64,000 bases of DNA, from NCBI GenBank assembly GCA_020881915.1, contig JAJFPB010000011.1, forward strand, positions 2,046,001 to 2,110,000. The letters are read 5' to 3'. Position numbers and translations under genes: made by a program. Below the pieces are notes generated by a model, which worked only from the letters and a program-made list of their open reading frames with translations, was not told the origin of the DNA and did not search any database. The DNA comes from Paramyrothecium sp. XJ0827. Lineage: Eukaryota; Ascomycota; Sordariomycetes; Hypocreales; Stachybotryaceae. This document shows, piece by piece, positions 1 to 10,398 of the stretch (position 1 is the first letter of the stretch; each line of letters starts with the position of its first letter).

Positions 1-92
1 AAAGCCAAATTTAAAAAATTTGCTGGTGGACAAAAGACAACAAAGCACGCTCGGTTCACGGTAGATAATATCAATACTAACTTTCACTGACA
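1..92. repeat. Dispersed repeat, copy A
   Basis: This AT-rich stretch is clearly similar to 23297-23390. Both share a core reading GGTGGACA.AAGACAA followed by AAGC.CGCT.GG and a later CTAATACTAA or CAATACTAA. The similarity is seen by eye and runs for about 90 bp with scattered substitutions. The left boundary is cut by the window edge. No coding content is apparent. It could be the end of a transposon or an old segmental duplication. Confidence 0.6.
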
Positions 93-397
93 CTAAGGCA
101 GTTCACATACCCGCTAATATTGCGGATGTTTAACCCCTCAGTCTCATGTTATTGATTACTCTCATATGACCTTGGCGCCATGGCCGGAGCGGCTGGTTTC
201 CGGCGTCCGGCTTATCCACTCGACTATGAGAGCATGGTAATAATTGGGCTACATCGAAGGATGACATCGATGAGTTGTAAATAGATGTGGGTATTGATAT
301 GCTGTGCCAGTACCAGAATCCACTGTGCTATTTATTCTTTGGCCATGGTGAAAGGAAATATATCATTCACACGTATTGTACTACAGTATATTGTACC

Positions 398-900
398 TCA
401 TTTATTATTATTGCCGAGTAGGGATCAAATTGGCGACCCAATCTTCAAGCCATGTTCAATTTACGCCTTGGCATGTAATGTAATCGAGGGCCCATCCTCC
501 ACTTGTCATATCCTTGACGGAGGCTATCAACTTGTCGTCCCACTAAAAAGATCCACCGTTTCGACCAGGCACGAGCGTGGATGGGAATCAAATATTGTGG
601 CAATAGCGGCGTGATGCTCAACAAGAACACCAACACGTCCAATAGAACATCGATTGCTCGATCCATCGGAAGGCTTAGGAGAGCGATTGCAGCCTTGTAG
701 TCGAACGAAACAACTCCACCCAACCAGTGGATGTGATTCCCCTGCTGCTGTAGAAAACCCTTGCTTCTAAATCAAGCACAACTGCACAGATCGTGTCGAG
801 GGCAAAAAGGAAGAGGCCATGGAAAGCAATAAGAGGCCGTCCACGGCCATTCTTGCAGTTTGGGCGACCAAAGATCCACTAATGCGGATGTTCTGCCGTT
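398..900 (-). pseudogene. Decayed cytochrome P450 copy (relic of the 35.9 kb P450)
   Basis: Read on the minus strand, this matches exon 2 of the P450 at 35919-37807 almost end to end. The blocks VVSFD, RRQVDS and a terminal NMA line up, as do the DNA around the intact gene's FALDTIF codons and the GAG-GTAC exon 2/intron 2 junction. No reading frame stays open: the frame changes near 780 and 900, and a stop replaces the codon after NMA. The exons for the N-terminus, the heme loop and the ExxR motif are missing. Many differences are C-to-T or G-to-A transitions, compatible with repeat-induced point mutation (RIP), although substitutions of other kinds are also present. Non-functional. Confidence 0.8.
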
Positions 901-2181
901 GCGTCGCATCACTCTTCAAAAGCGAGAGAATATCACGGCGCGACCCACATACGGTATTTCCACTAGTTGGGTGGGGGTTGGCGGGCCTTGATTTCCTGTC
1001 GCGCGTCAACGTGATAGCAATAGATGGCCCAAGATCGACGGTTGTAATTTCCGCGGCATGAGTTGTTCACAGGTATACAGCATGCTCGCATGGAGATTCA
1101 TAGAAAAGAATAAGCAGTGCAAGCTCTTTGCTTCTTTGAGAGAGTGCCACCCCTACTTCTAGCCTTCTTAGGCCAGCGAAAAAATAGAACAAAAACATGA
1201 GTAGATTGAGAGACGGGAATTTGACGTGACGGACCCGGACCCGGGGAAGGATGGAAAAAATGAAGGCTTAGCATCCGGTGGTGCAACCGTCCGAAGAACT
1301 CAAGACCAGAAAAACTGCTTGGGCTTCACAGTACGCTCTATGTTCAAAGAATTGTTCCAACATTAATGGCATGACCCTTGCTGCCGGGAGGCAACCGACT
1401 AGCCCCTCTCAAGGCTTGCTTGTAAGCCCCTCACCCGACTTGGAATGCTTCCAAGCAACTTGACCCCCTCCGGCAAGGAAAGCTAAATGTATTGGCTGCT
1501 ACAAGGCATACCGGTATCCATGTACGAAAAATCGCGCGTTGTCATCAGCGACGCATCATGCTGCCCCCGTTGCTTAGAGACTGCATCCGTCCAGGCGGCT
1601 CGCGCGGTTGAGTTCAGGATCTCGAAATTACTGGGTTTCCATTCGGCAAGACTAAGTCCCTTTTCTACTAAAAGGCTGTGGAGGGATTACAGAACATGAT
1701 TCTATTGATCATACGGTGAAAGACTGAGTAATTGGACGCTGCCGCAATCGTCCAGTGGATCTTTTTGGCGGTTGGTCACCTCCAGTCTCGAGCCCTGACA
1801 GCTGACAAGATTGCGCCCAATGTGGAAGTCTATTCCGAATCATCGCGTCGATCGACCTCTGCAACCTTGTTCGAATGGACCTCATCGCGATAGTCTTCTG
1901 GTGCCGGCCCTCAAGTCTCACCTTTGGTGCGCCCCTTATACCTCCAGCAGTAGAAAAGCCATCTAATTAAACCCCCATCGTGGCTATATTCACCATTGAC
2001 AAGGCAAAATACGGTTAACACACGATTACACTAGGCCAAGGCTTAGATTGGTGTTTATAATACAGAATGCACTAAAAAAGGTGAATGATTCACAGCTACT
2101 GTATGTATTTGATAAATCGTCAGTACGTAAAGGCTGTTAATTGATGTGTTGATTACGCTACCGTGGGGGCTCTTGTGCCAA
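901..2181. other. Intergenic region, no gene recognised
   Basis: Short open frames occur on both strands, but none has a recognisable domain, splice structure or consistent coding look. The last 200 bases are AT-rich and hold the presumed promoter of the gene starting at 2241. Confidence 0.5.
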
Positions 2182-2188
2182 TATATAG
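2182..2188 (+). promoter_or_regulatory. TATA-like box upstream of the first BRCT paralogue
   Basis: TATATAG lies 53 bp upstream of the ATG at 2241. TATA-like elements sit 50-95 bp upstream of three other gene starts in this window (6082, 25427, 57637). Sequence match only. Confidence 0.35.
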
Positions 2189-2240
2189 TTTACTTTCGTC
2201 CCCCGCCTTTGCCTGGTTGGGTTCTTCATATTCCCTTGAT

Positions 2241-4709
2241 ATGGCTGTTGAAATTCCCGGGGACCATCATCAACAACAATGGCAATCTCTTTTGGAGAAG
2301 AATGCAAAATTTATGAGGTCAAGGCACCGAAGGCCCAAAGGGCCGGATGATGGATCATATCACTTAACCTTTCAAGATGTCGAGTCACTCGAAAAGAAAG
2401 ATCTAGATCATTTCCTTATGCTCCAACACTATGGACTTCTTGTCACAGCGTACAAGGCTCCCAGCATCGAGATATCTCCAGCGGTCGTCCGGCGCTTTCA
2501 ACCATTTCTTCAATTCATATTCCGAGATACTAGGGATAACAGAAGTCAGCACCCCTTCCTAACAGCTTTGGAAATGTATAAAAGCCGTACGAATTCAATT
2601 GTATTTGGCGTCTATCGTTGGAATGAGACACCACTAGGCCAATGGTTATACGATGACAACGCACATTGGTCTGAAGAGTCATTCAAGAACCCCATCGATC
2701 TACTTCCCGGAGCCTTGCGGAGTCTTCCTCTTCATACCGTCAATTTAACAACTGATCTCCCCGATGAAATTTTCAAATGTGAAAATGACGATGAATTCTT
2801 CGAGTCCGCTTCTAAGATTAACCTTCTCGACTTTGTTGAGGAATGCGCGATTAAAACAGGATTATACAAGAATATGAATAACGGGCTAAGGGAAGTCATT
2901 CGGAGGCCTTCTAAAATTGAGACATCAGGCTTAACCATCTCAGACTGCCAAGACTGGGGGAGCCTTATTGCTATGAATACGAACTTCCTCAAGAGAGTCT
3001 ACTATAAGCAAGAGTGCACAACGCCATGGCAGAACAACTACGCTAAAGACTTTGCCACGACGACACACAAAAATTTCCGAAAAATGCTTCAACTCCACTC
3101 TAATGGGCTTCTTGTCATTAGATGTAAGTTTCCGAATGCTATTGGAAAATCGCGTAATCGTGCATTTGCCCAGTTCCTTTTTCGAGACAAAAAACCGGAT
3201 GCGACGACCCCAAACCATCCTTTCCTCAGAAATCTATTGAAAGACGACCTCCTAGACCTGGAAGTCACAGATCAAAAGGGTGGCCGCTATCGCAAAGCAA
3301 AGCAACACCCCCTGACTCAAGTTATCTGCGGCGACTGGAGGCCACCAACTGGGGAGTCTTGGGATAGCGAAAACATGAAGGCCTATGCTTGTGATTTGGA
3401 CAAGGTTGCTTCATTGCAGCATGATTCTGTCTACATGGTTAGCGTGGCCATAAGAATGTCAGAGTCCGAGTTTAAAGAAACAAGCGATGAACAATTCCTC
3501 AAAATCGCTGGCGAAATCTCACTTGTAGAACGCATTCGGTACCACGCAGAGACTTCTTTTCGAGATCCGAATCGTCTGGTGTCGGCTTTCGCTCGTCACC
3601 TGTTCTGGCCTTCATTTCATAGATTAGGCATCGCTACTCGGGTCGCTCTATGTGGTACATTCAGTGATAGCTTCTCCAGGTTATTATCTTACATCAACGA
3701 TTTAGATTGGGCTTATTCTCAGCATTGTCCCACCCATATCATATGTTCCGAACCGGCTCATTTCAAGGTCATTAACTATGCGCAGAAGTTCGACATACCA
3801 CTTGTACATGTCAACTGGCTTATCGAATCCAACGAGCGGAAGCAGACATTAAACCCAAACGCATACCTATTGCAGGGTAGTTTGCATATTTGGAATTACA
3901 TGGCTAGCCTCGGTGTTGGTCATATTTCATATCTTTATGGCACTCCCACATTGGAGGAGAACCTATTAAGTAAGATAGTCTGGACAACTCAAAATCATCC
4001 CACCTCCGCCGCAAATGATCTTGGCCAGAAAACGGGATTTATGACACGGTTTTTGATTTGTCACCCAATTCTTCTCGAGGTGGATGGGCATTTGCTACCT
4101 GTTCTCAATACCACAACCACAGGAATACTTCAAGTTATCTGGGAATTCTTCTCCGAGGCAGCAAGCCTTGGGTCTGGAGAGTTCCTCACTCTAGACTACT
4201 CTCAAAACTTTGCTCTAGATTATATACGGGCGACAAACAACCCATTTCACTGGAAATGTTTCTTCAAGGACGAATGTCCTCCCAAGGTAAAATATCGTAT
4301 GGAAGGTGATGCCTTTCCGCACCTCTACCACTTTCCATCATACAAAGGCATAAAGTCACTTGCATACTCATCCAAGGGGCGAAAAAAACTACTTGAGGGC
4401 ATTTGTTGGGAGGTGGAGCAGTCTGTCGAGAGTGCGAAGTATGAAGGCCGTTCCTCGAAAGACTTCCTCGACGAAAAAATAATAGACCACCCTATACTTT
4501 TACGCATCAACGAAAAGATCGACGAAGAGACCGACTCCATTGTCGTTCCTTTGCTTGATACATCTGTTCAGGGAATATTAATGATGATACAGAGGGTTTA
4601 CAAGCGACTTAACAAAATCGGATTCTACAAACTACCGGGTAAGTATCTCAAGTATTTGGCGTGTTCGGGGTCAGATGAGATTGTTTGGGACGTGTATAGG
4701 GTAAGATAA
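2241..4709 (+). CDS. Large intronless protein with central BRCT-like domain and duplicated flanking modules (paralogue 1)
   Basis: 822 residues, uninterrupted. The ATG at 2241 is chosen because the open frame upstream has no other ATG. Five parts can be seen. An N-terminal module (about 10-110) begins W.SLLE.N and contains a short hydrophobic strand YGLLVTAY. A second related module (about 233-350) begins WGSLIAMN and contains NGLLVIRC. A BRCT-like segment (about 465-545) has VALCGTF, THIICSEP and the Trp-containing VHVNWLIES. Two related C-terminal modules (about 575-690 and 715-822) each carry HPILL, then PVLNTTTTGI or PLLDTSVQGI. BRCT domains usually bind phosphopeptides in DNA-damage or nuclear signalling, so a nuclear role is inferred; the outer modules are not recognised. 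The downstream neighbour at 6082 is a paralogue on the same strand. A heterokaryon or immune-type role is possible but unsupported. Confidence 0.85.
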   Translation: MAVEIPGDHHQQQWQSLLEKNAKFMRSRHRRPKGPDDGSYHLTFQDVESLEKKDLDHFLMLQHYGLLVTAYKAPSIEISPAVVRRFQPFLQFIFRDTRDNRSQHPFLTALEMYKSRTNSIVFGVYRWNETPLGQWLYDDNAHWSEESFKNPIDLLPGALRSLPLHTVNLTTDLPDEIFKCENDDEFFESASKINLLDFVEECAIKTGLYKNMNNGLREVIRRPSKIETSGLTISDCQDWGSLIAMNTNFLKRVYYKQECTTPWQNNYAKDFATTTHKNFRKMLQLHSNGLLVIRCKFPNAIGKSRNRAFAQFLFRDKKPDATTPNHPFLRNLLKDDLLDLEVTDQKGGRYRKAKQHPLTQVICGDWRPPTGESWDSENMKAYACDLDKVASLQHDSVYMVSVAIRMSESEFKETSDEQFLKIAGEISLVERIRYHAETSFRDPNRLVSAFARHLFWPSFHRLGIATRVALCGTFSDSFSRLLSYINDLDWAYSQHCPTHIICSEPAHFKVINYAQKFDIPLVHVNWLIESNERKQTLNPNAYLLQGSLHIWNYMASLGVGHISYLYGTPTLEENLLSKIVWTTQNHPTSAANDLGQKTGFMTRFLICHPILLEVDGHLLPVLNTTTTGILQVIWEFFSEAASLGSGEFLTLDYSQNFALDYIRATNNPFHWKCFFKDECPPKVKYRMEGDAFPHLYHFPSYKGIKSLAYSSKGRKKLLEGICWEVEQSVESAKYEGRSSKDFLDEKIIDHPILLRINEKIDEETDSIVVPLLDTSVQGILMMIQRVYKRLNKIGFYKLPGKYLKYLACSGSDEIVWDVYRVR

Positions 4710-5999
4710 CCTTGGAACCAACATGGTTTTTGGCACGCCAAGCTAACCGAGTGAAGGGGCATTGAAGCGAAAACCAAAAACCCTAGAAATGCTGTGTGGA
4801 GTCGTGGGAGGTTTCTGTGTTTGGGCCGTCGGGAGTCACAGTCTAGTACATAAGTAAGCGCCAGTAAAGACATGCTCTACTACGCCGCTTCGCATATAAA
4901 GCACTAGAAAGTACAGTGCTCGGGTGTCTGTTTTTGCCAAAGATCACCACAGGTATTGGAGAGATTGAGGCCTTGTATTGCTATATATATGAGGAACAAG
5001 CAATAATCAACATGGAACGCAACATACGCGAGACTCTGGATAGTGCCTTCGCCGATGCCACCATTTCCCTCTTCTTGTAGCATGGTACAGTATCGGAAGG
5101 CGGCGAGGACCAGGACGTGGAACCTGTGGCCACGTAAAGGTTGGGTATACTATGCGCCTTCATCGAGACAAAAACCATTTTTCACGTGCCAAAGGCCACA
5201 GGCACTCCAATGGCTCACAGGCCTCAGTCCTGTGACTAGTATCGGTACTTTTCTTCGTCGAAAGTGAAACTAAGAGGTATAGAGTCACACGACAGGAGTG
5301 GGTAATAAACGATATTATACCCACAGATCTAATCATACTATAAATGAATCATGGTGCGGGTACCGGTACTAGTGCCGCGAGTCTACCGCACCTTCGCCGG
5401 GATGCTGCTGTCAAGGCTTGTTGTGCTGGGCTACATCCGGTTTAGCTTGTTCGGCTTGGCGGCAAATACAAGCTGGGCATCAAATAGCTCAAATAAAAAC
5501 GAGGCTTTAGGACCTACCCATAGAAAAGGGATTCCATTACAAAGCTTGCGGCTTGACCACTTTTTATGCTTTGTTATCTAAATTCACGGGCTTGGCTCGC
5601 AATGTCCTAAAGGCGGCTTGACTCGGCTTGAGATGCGTTGGAGCATGCCAAGCCATCACGTCCTCATTCCGGAGCTCCCAGCAAGCGGGGCCGTCAAAAT
5701 GACTTGAGCATTGTGCACGACCGGTACGACCCCTACTGACGGTGGATTCCTGAAGGCGCTTGACTAGATATCTTGTTGTAAAGGCTCTTGCTTCACAATG
5801 TATTGGCTTTCTCCTGGGGAGAGATTCCAAATCGGAAGGTGGCAGGGGGAGTAGATTTGTACAGCCAAGTCAGCCGCGAAAAGTCCTACTGAGACTGGCT
5901 TTGAAATCTCTGCGCAATATCCCTCTCATTTTTAACTTCTGTCTTCAGCCAACTGTCGATAATTCCAAAAATACACGCCCCTTGTTATCGGTCGGAGGC
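4710..5999. other. Spacer between the BRCT paralogues
   Basis: About 1.3 kb separates the two paralogues. Only short unconvincing frames are present. I see no repeat that would explain the tandem duplication, and the two promoters do not look alike beyond a TATA-like element. Confidence 0.5.
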
Positions 6000-6006
6000 T
6001 ATTTAA
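6000..6006 (+). promoter_or_regulatory. TATA-like box upstream of the second BRCT paralogue
   Basis: TATTTAA lies 76 bp upstream of the ATG at 6082, similar in placement to the element before the 2241 gene. Sequence match only. Confidence 0.3.
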
Positions 6007-6081
6007 CACTGCACAAATACCCCAGTATATGCGGCCCATTTCTTGTGCTCAGACCTCTCCCCTGTCCTTCCCTCGGTGAAG

Positions 6082-8562
6082 ATGTCGAATAAATCGTCAA
6101 TTGGACCCTGGGCCAGGAGTCGTGACTGGAACTCCCTACTTGAGTTAAACGCTCGATTTCTGCAAAGAAGACACAAGCTGCCAGACGTGCAGGGAGAGTT
6201 TTTTTTTTCGTCCTATGGTGATATAGAATCTCTCAAAGAATCCGAGTTCAATCAGTTACTCCAGCTCCAGTCCTTTGGCATCTTCATCTTGGCTTACACG
6301 CCTCCGCGAATCGAACGTCAATCACACAAGAAAACAAGATTCCATCCATGCCTCGAGTTCTTGATTCAGCATTCGCCAACACATACAACCCTAACCCACC
6401 CCTTGCAGAAGGCTTTGAGACAATTAATGCTTCCCGTAGGATACAAATTAAGTGTTTCCCGGGAAATAGACGATGAATCCCCGACAGGAGAACGCATTAC
6501 GTATGAGGAGCCTATTATGGCTTCACAGCTTTCCGAATCCATCAGCCAGTGGCTTCCTACCGAATTCCCAACTCTTACGTTCCGCTTGCGCACCCATATT
6601 CCCGACGTTGTGATGCAATCGGTAACCGATGAAGCATACTTGTTATTATTTCAGAATCGGGAGAACGATCTACTCAGTATGGTGGCGGACTGCGCAACGA
6701 AGCTCGGCATGAAAGGAAAAGCTCCAATGCCACGTGTTCTGGAATTACCTCGAATTGATGCAGGAAAGGGCTCTTGGGATGGCTGTGAAACTTGGCAAGA
6801 CCTGGTTATCATGAACGAGAAGTGTATGAGAGCATGCCACCTCGGACAATCGTGCTCATCGCCATGGGGAAAGCGTTCAACGGAGGATTTCGTTCATCTC
6901 ACACAGAAGGATTTCCACAATTTGTTCACCCTTCAAAGTTACGGTTTTCTCATAATGAGATGTAGCGTGCCTTTTACTGCCCAGATGATGCGCTCATATG
7001 CTTATATCCAGTTCCTGTTCCAAGATGAGACGGCGGAGAATCACAGCGGTAAAATGCATCCATTCATCCACAATCTGGTGAGGGACGGAATGCTGAAAGT
7101 CAGAGTTGTTAATCACAATGGATTGTATTACTCTTCCAACGGGCAACGAGAGTTGGTGTATGGTATGTCTATTGACAGTGAGGATTGGAAGCCCTTGCCG
7201 GGTAAGTGCTGGGATGGACAATCTCCCGAGAGCTATGCTCTTGACCATATCCCTATAATTGGTCGCAAACCTTTATATCTTGTTGCAGTAGCCTTGAAAG
7301 TCTCGAAATGTGAGTTTGAGGAACTACACAACGAAGATTTTATGACCCTCGCCAGCCAAGCCCGTCTTGTCGGGCGCATTGCATACCATGCCCAAGCCGC
7401 GAACATGCATCAGAAATACGGCACTGAGTTCACAACTGCTCTCACACGGCATCACGAGTCTCTAGCTACTGAGCATCACGACATTCGTGTAGCTATTGAT
7501 GGAGATTTTGCGCCTTACAAGGATGCCGAACTAAGAAATTACATTGAGCAACTGGGCTGGTCGTACTGCGGCGATGAACCGACGCATAAGCCGACGCATG
7601 TACTTTGTTCTGACCCGATGAATACCACGGACCTTACAGAGTACGCCAAGAAGTCCGGTAAGCCGCTCATGAAGTTAACGTGGCTCCTCGATTCAATAAA
7701 TCAACCACGACCTCTGGAGCCAGAGAACTACATCTGGTATGACAACCTAGTCGGTTTCCAGGACTACATGCACAGCTTAGGACTTACCAGTCTACGGTCT
7801 ATACGGGGCCGCCCAACCGACATGAAGGTAATACTTGATGATGTCGTGTGGATAGTGCAAAACAGCCCTAGTACTGCGAAGGCTAGGCATGGAGGACCTG
7901 TAATCAAGCAGGGGTTGACTTCGCACCCGATTCTCGTCATTATAGGAGAATACATACTGCCAATCGTCGATACAACTTCAATAGGGATCATGCAAGCTAT
8001 TCATGATTTTTACATTCAGATGTTAGAAACCGGGGACAATCGAACCCATCACCTGAAAGGGTTAAGAGCCGAGAATCCTTATTGCTGGAGGCTATTGACT
8101 GAGCAGACGCCCATTGCAACATCATATCAATTAGATCGATTATCAGAGGCTAATACGTTTCATTCGCTCTATGAGTTTCCGGGCTACACTGGACTTGAAT
8201 GGCTAAAATATTCCCCGCACAATGAAACGAGAGTTCTCGATACCATAGATTGGTGCCTCCACCAGGCTGTTGAGCTTGCTGCCCACGATTCATCTCAACA
8301 TATCTTGCTGTCCGAACGTGAGCTTGCTGAAAGGGTCATCCATCATCCCATTATACTTCTACTAGAAGAAGAAGGCTCGGATGAGAATAGTCATACTTAT
8401 GCTGTTCCCTTGATTGACACAACGGTTCGAGGGATTTTAAATGCAACGCACGCTTTTTATCACCAGTTTATCGATGAGGAGAACATTAGGGACATGGAAC
8501 TGTGGTCGAGCCTAATTACTGAAGATCCGAACAAACTAGTCTGGCAAGTTTGTGTTCAATAA
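6082..8562 (+). CDS. Large intronless protein with central BRCT-like domain and duplicated flanking modules (paralogue 2)
   Basis: 826 residues without interruption, from the first ATG in frame. It follows the 2241 product module by module. N-terminal repeat 1 starts at about 13 (DWNSLLELN, then FGIFILAY). Repeat 2 starts at about 232 (TWQDLVIMN, then YGFLIMRC). The BRCT-like segment is at about 465-550 (VAIDGDF, THVLCSDP, LMKLTWLLDS). The C-terminal repeats start at about 585 and 718, with HPILV..G..ILPIVDTTSIGI and HPIILL...AVPLIDTTVRGI. The two proteins are clearly related but diverged throughout, so the duplication is old and both copies have stayed open, which suggests both are under selection. 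Molecular function is unknown; nuclear phosphoprotein binding is inferred from the BRCT-like fold alone. There is no signal peptide or membrane segment. Confidence 0.85.
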   Translation: MSNKSSIGPWARSRDWNSLLELNARFLQRRHKLPDVQGEFFFSSYGDIESLKESEFNQLLQLQSFGIFILAYTPPRIERQSHKKTRFHPCLEFLIQHSPTHTTLTHPLQKALRQLMLPVGYKLSVSREIDDESPTGERITYEEPIMASQLSESISQWLPTEFPTLTFRLRTHIPDVVMQSVTDEAYLLLFQNRENDLLSMVADCATKLGMKGKAPMPRVLELPRIDAGKGSWDGCETWQDLVIMNEKCMRACHLGQSCSSPWGKRSTEDFVHLTQKDFHNLFTLQSYGFLIMRCSVPFTAQMMRSYAYIQFLFQDETAENHSGKMHPFIHNLVRDGMLKVRVVNHNGLYYSSNGQRELVYGMSIDSEDWKPLPGKCWDGQSPESYALDHIPIIGRKPLYLVAVALKVSKCEFEELHNEDFMTLASQARLVGRIAYHAQAANMHQKYGTEFTTALTRHHESLATEHHDIRVAIDGDFAPYKDAELRNYIEQLGWSYCGDEPTHKPTHVLCSDPMNTTDLTEYAKKSGKPLMKLTWLLDSINQPRPLEPENYIWYDNLVGFQDYMHSLGLTSLRSIRGRPTDMKVILDDVVWIVQNSPSTAKARHGGPVIKQGLTSHPILVIIGEYILPIVDTTSIGIMQAIHDFYIQMLETGDNRTHHLKGLRAENPYCWRLLTEQTPIATSYQLDRLSEANTFHSLYEFPGYTGLEWLKYSPHNETRVLDTIDWCLHQAVELAAHDSSQHILLSERELAERVIHHPIILLLEEEGSDENSHTYAVPLIDTTVRGILNATHAFYHQFIDEENIRDMELWSSLITEDPNKLVWQVCVQ

Positions 8563-9778
8563 GCCATTTACAGACAACCCGGCGAGAAATTGCATGTTCA
8601 ACGCCATTTGACAAATGACAAGTCACGTACACGAAACCCATTGCCTAAAATGTTTGAACATCCTAAATGGCATGGAAGAATGTAACTTCCACCTTGGGCA
8701 TGGTGAGGTAGATCAATACATAATTGAGCTTATTAAAGGCCTGTTAAGATTAAAGTAGTAATAGATTGACTATATGGACCCGACAAAATACTGTTCTGTT
8801 AGCCCCACTGGTGCCTGTTTACGAAGTCATGTAAGGAAGACGTTCTTAAATTTAAATGGCCATTTAATCTGGCTCTAGAGTACTGTAAGATAGTAGTGGT
8901 TATGTCTTTAGTAAAGCGATGTATACTCGTACATGCCCGTGCCACATGAGTCAACTCAACCAGTGTTCCATCTCGATCGTCGGGTGCACAATCATTTGCG
9001 TTCGAGGGTATCCGCGGAGATTTTCCCCCTCAGGATCTCAAGACCTGACACAGGAGAAAATGCACAAGAAAAGAGCATCTTCTCTCACTGTCTCGAAATC
9101 TTGTGTTGGCTTTCTATGCCTTTCCTCAAACTTTGGCGCGCTGTCGTTGCACGCCTCCAGGTTCATATCGATGAGATAGTTAGCTGTTGTGCTGCGTTCT
9201 TGATGATGCCGAGGTCACTGCAGTCGAAGTGATTGTAGAAAGGCCAAAGCCGACCCGGAGCGGGGCTTAATGTCTTCGCCGTCAAAGCGGCGATTGTCCA
9301 TGGAATCGCCCTCGTCAGAATCAGACTGCGAGAAAACCTTCGAAGGAAGAGAAGACCGTGGTAGTGCTCTTCATAAACACACGCCCGGCATGCAAAATAA
9401 TAGGATGTCGTTGCACCGAAGTTAAGTGGTGTAGGTTGACCATTTGTGTGACGATGAGAAGCCGAGGTAAGTAACTAAGCCCCGGTCTGGTAGGTAGAGG
9501 TCCGTCGTGTCCATTGCTAGATTTGGAGCGAGTGTCATCAACACAAACATGGTCACGAGGTGGAGGATCTGAGCCCCTATATCGTGTCGTTGGGGCCGTG
9601 AACTTGACTGGACCCTGTCCCGCTCTGGTCATGGCAATCGCTCCTGTGAGCTGCTGTACTTTAGCAGTCACTACTTCAAGAGCAACAACAGGTTAAAGCA
9701 GCAAAATTTTCCGTGTCTTACGGAACCGCTTGGAGTGGGAAGGCATGCTGAGAGTTTCGATAATGCTCGTATCAACTC
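8563..9778. other. Intergenic region with no supported gene
   Basis: The first 400 bases are AT-rich 3-prime flank. A minus-strand frame around 9321-9671 has a mildly coding look but no recognisable motif. It could be the decayed downstream end of the relic at 9779-10398. Confidence 0.4.
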
Positions 9779-10398
9779 TTACATTAACACGTACATTGCA
9801 TCGACGTTTGTACATGGAGTATAAGGGAATGTCCCCTTGTACTCCCCTGAGCGTAATGGCGACAAATCGTCTAGCTCATGCATCTCCTCCGAACAGTTAC
9901 AGAATGGCCCAAGACCAGTTCCATGTGAGTAGGCCCTCATTCGTGCTGCGGCCACCGATCTCTTCGATGATGCATCTTTCCAACCCGCTAGGAGCCCCTG
10001 AATAAGTGCTTCACCAGGAAGGCCTCTGGGATTGTTCCACCGGCATCTTCGGGTAGTCAATTTGACCCATTCATCCTGAGACATGCATCATATTCTTGAT
10101 GGTGCTCGAAGATTGCGTTTGTCCATGCTGGGGGCTCGTGGAGTTCGTTGAGCGAGTGAAAAGCCTCCAGGTATTGTATATCCGGCTTCGCTCGCCAACG
10201 ACAGCGCCGTGGGTCTCGGATAGTTCTGGCAGATTCGTCAAACAATAATTCCGTAAAGAAGGGTCCCGGAGGGCTGCTGCAATGGTTGGTACGAAAGCAC
10301 AGTCCCGGACACGTGGCGTGTTGGCGGGACGCTTGCATTGTCACGATCATGGAAGTTTGATGCAGCTTCGCAACATAGCCAGCAGCCCACGATTCCAT
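9779..10398 (-). pseudogene. Frameshifted relic of an unknown fungal gene (family also seen at 34 kb)
   Basis: Two minus-strand frames read as one broken protein. The first runs 10398 to about 10060 and contains KPDIQYLEAFHSLNEL and a C-terminal block EPPAWTNAIFEHHQEYDA. The second (about 10084-9779) takes over with DEWVKL and GLPGEALIQGLLAGWKDA. A single-base frame change near 10080 would join them. Residues around TMQASRQHATCPG match a second relic at 33875-34240 (AMQLSRRHAPCPG) in both protein and DNA. I do not recognise the family. No ATG-to-stop gene can be drawn, so I call it a relic, though introns could rescue part of it. Confidence 0.5.

Noticed and set aside
175..245. tRNA-like stretch containing GGCCGGAGCGG
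   Set aside because: It resembles a Ser/Leu tRNA D-arm, but no T-loop or pairing acceptor stem follows.
2163..2240. N-terminal extension of the first BRCT paralogue upstream of 2241
   Set aside because: The open frame has no ATG there and overlaps the TATA-like box; the paralogue starts at the equivalent point.
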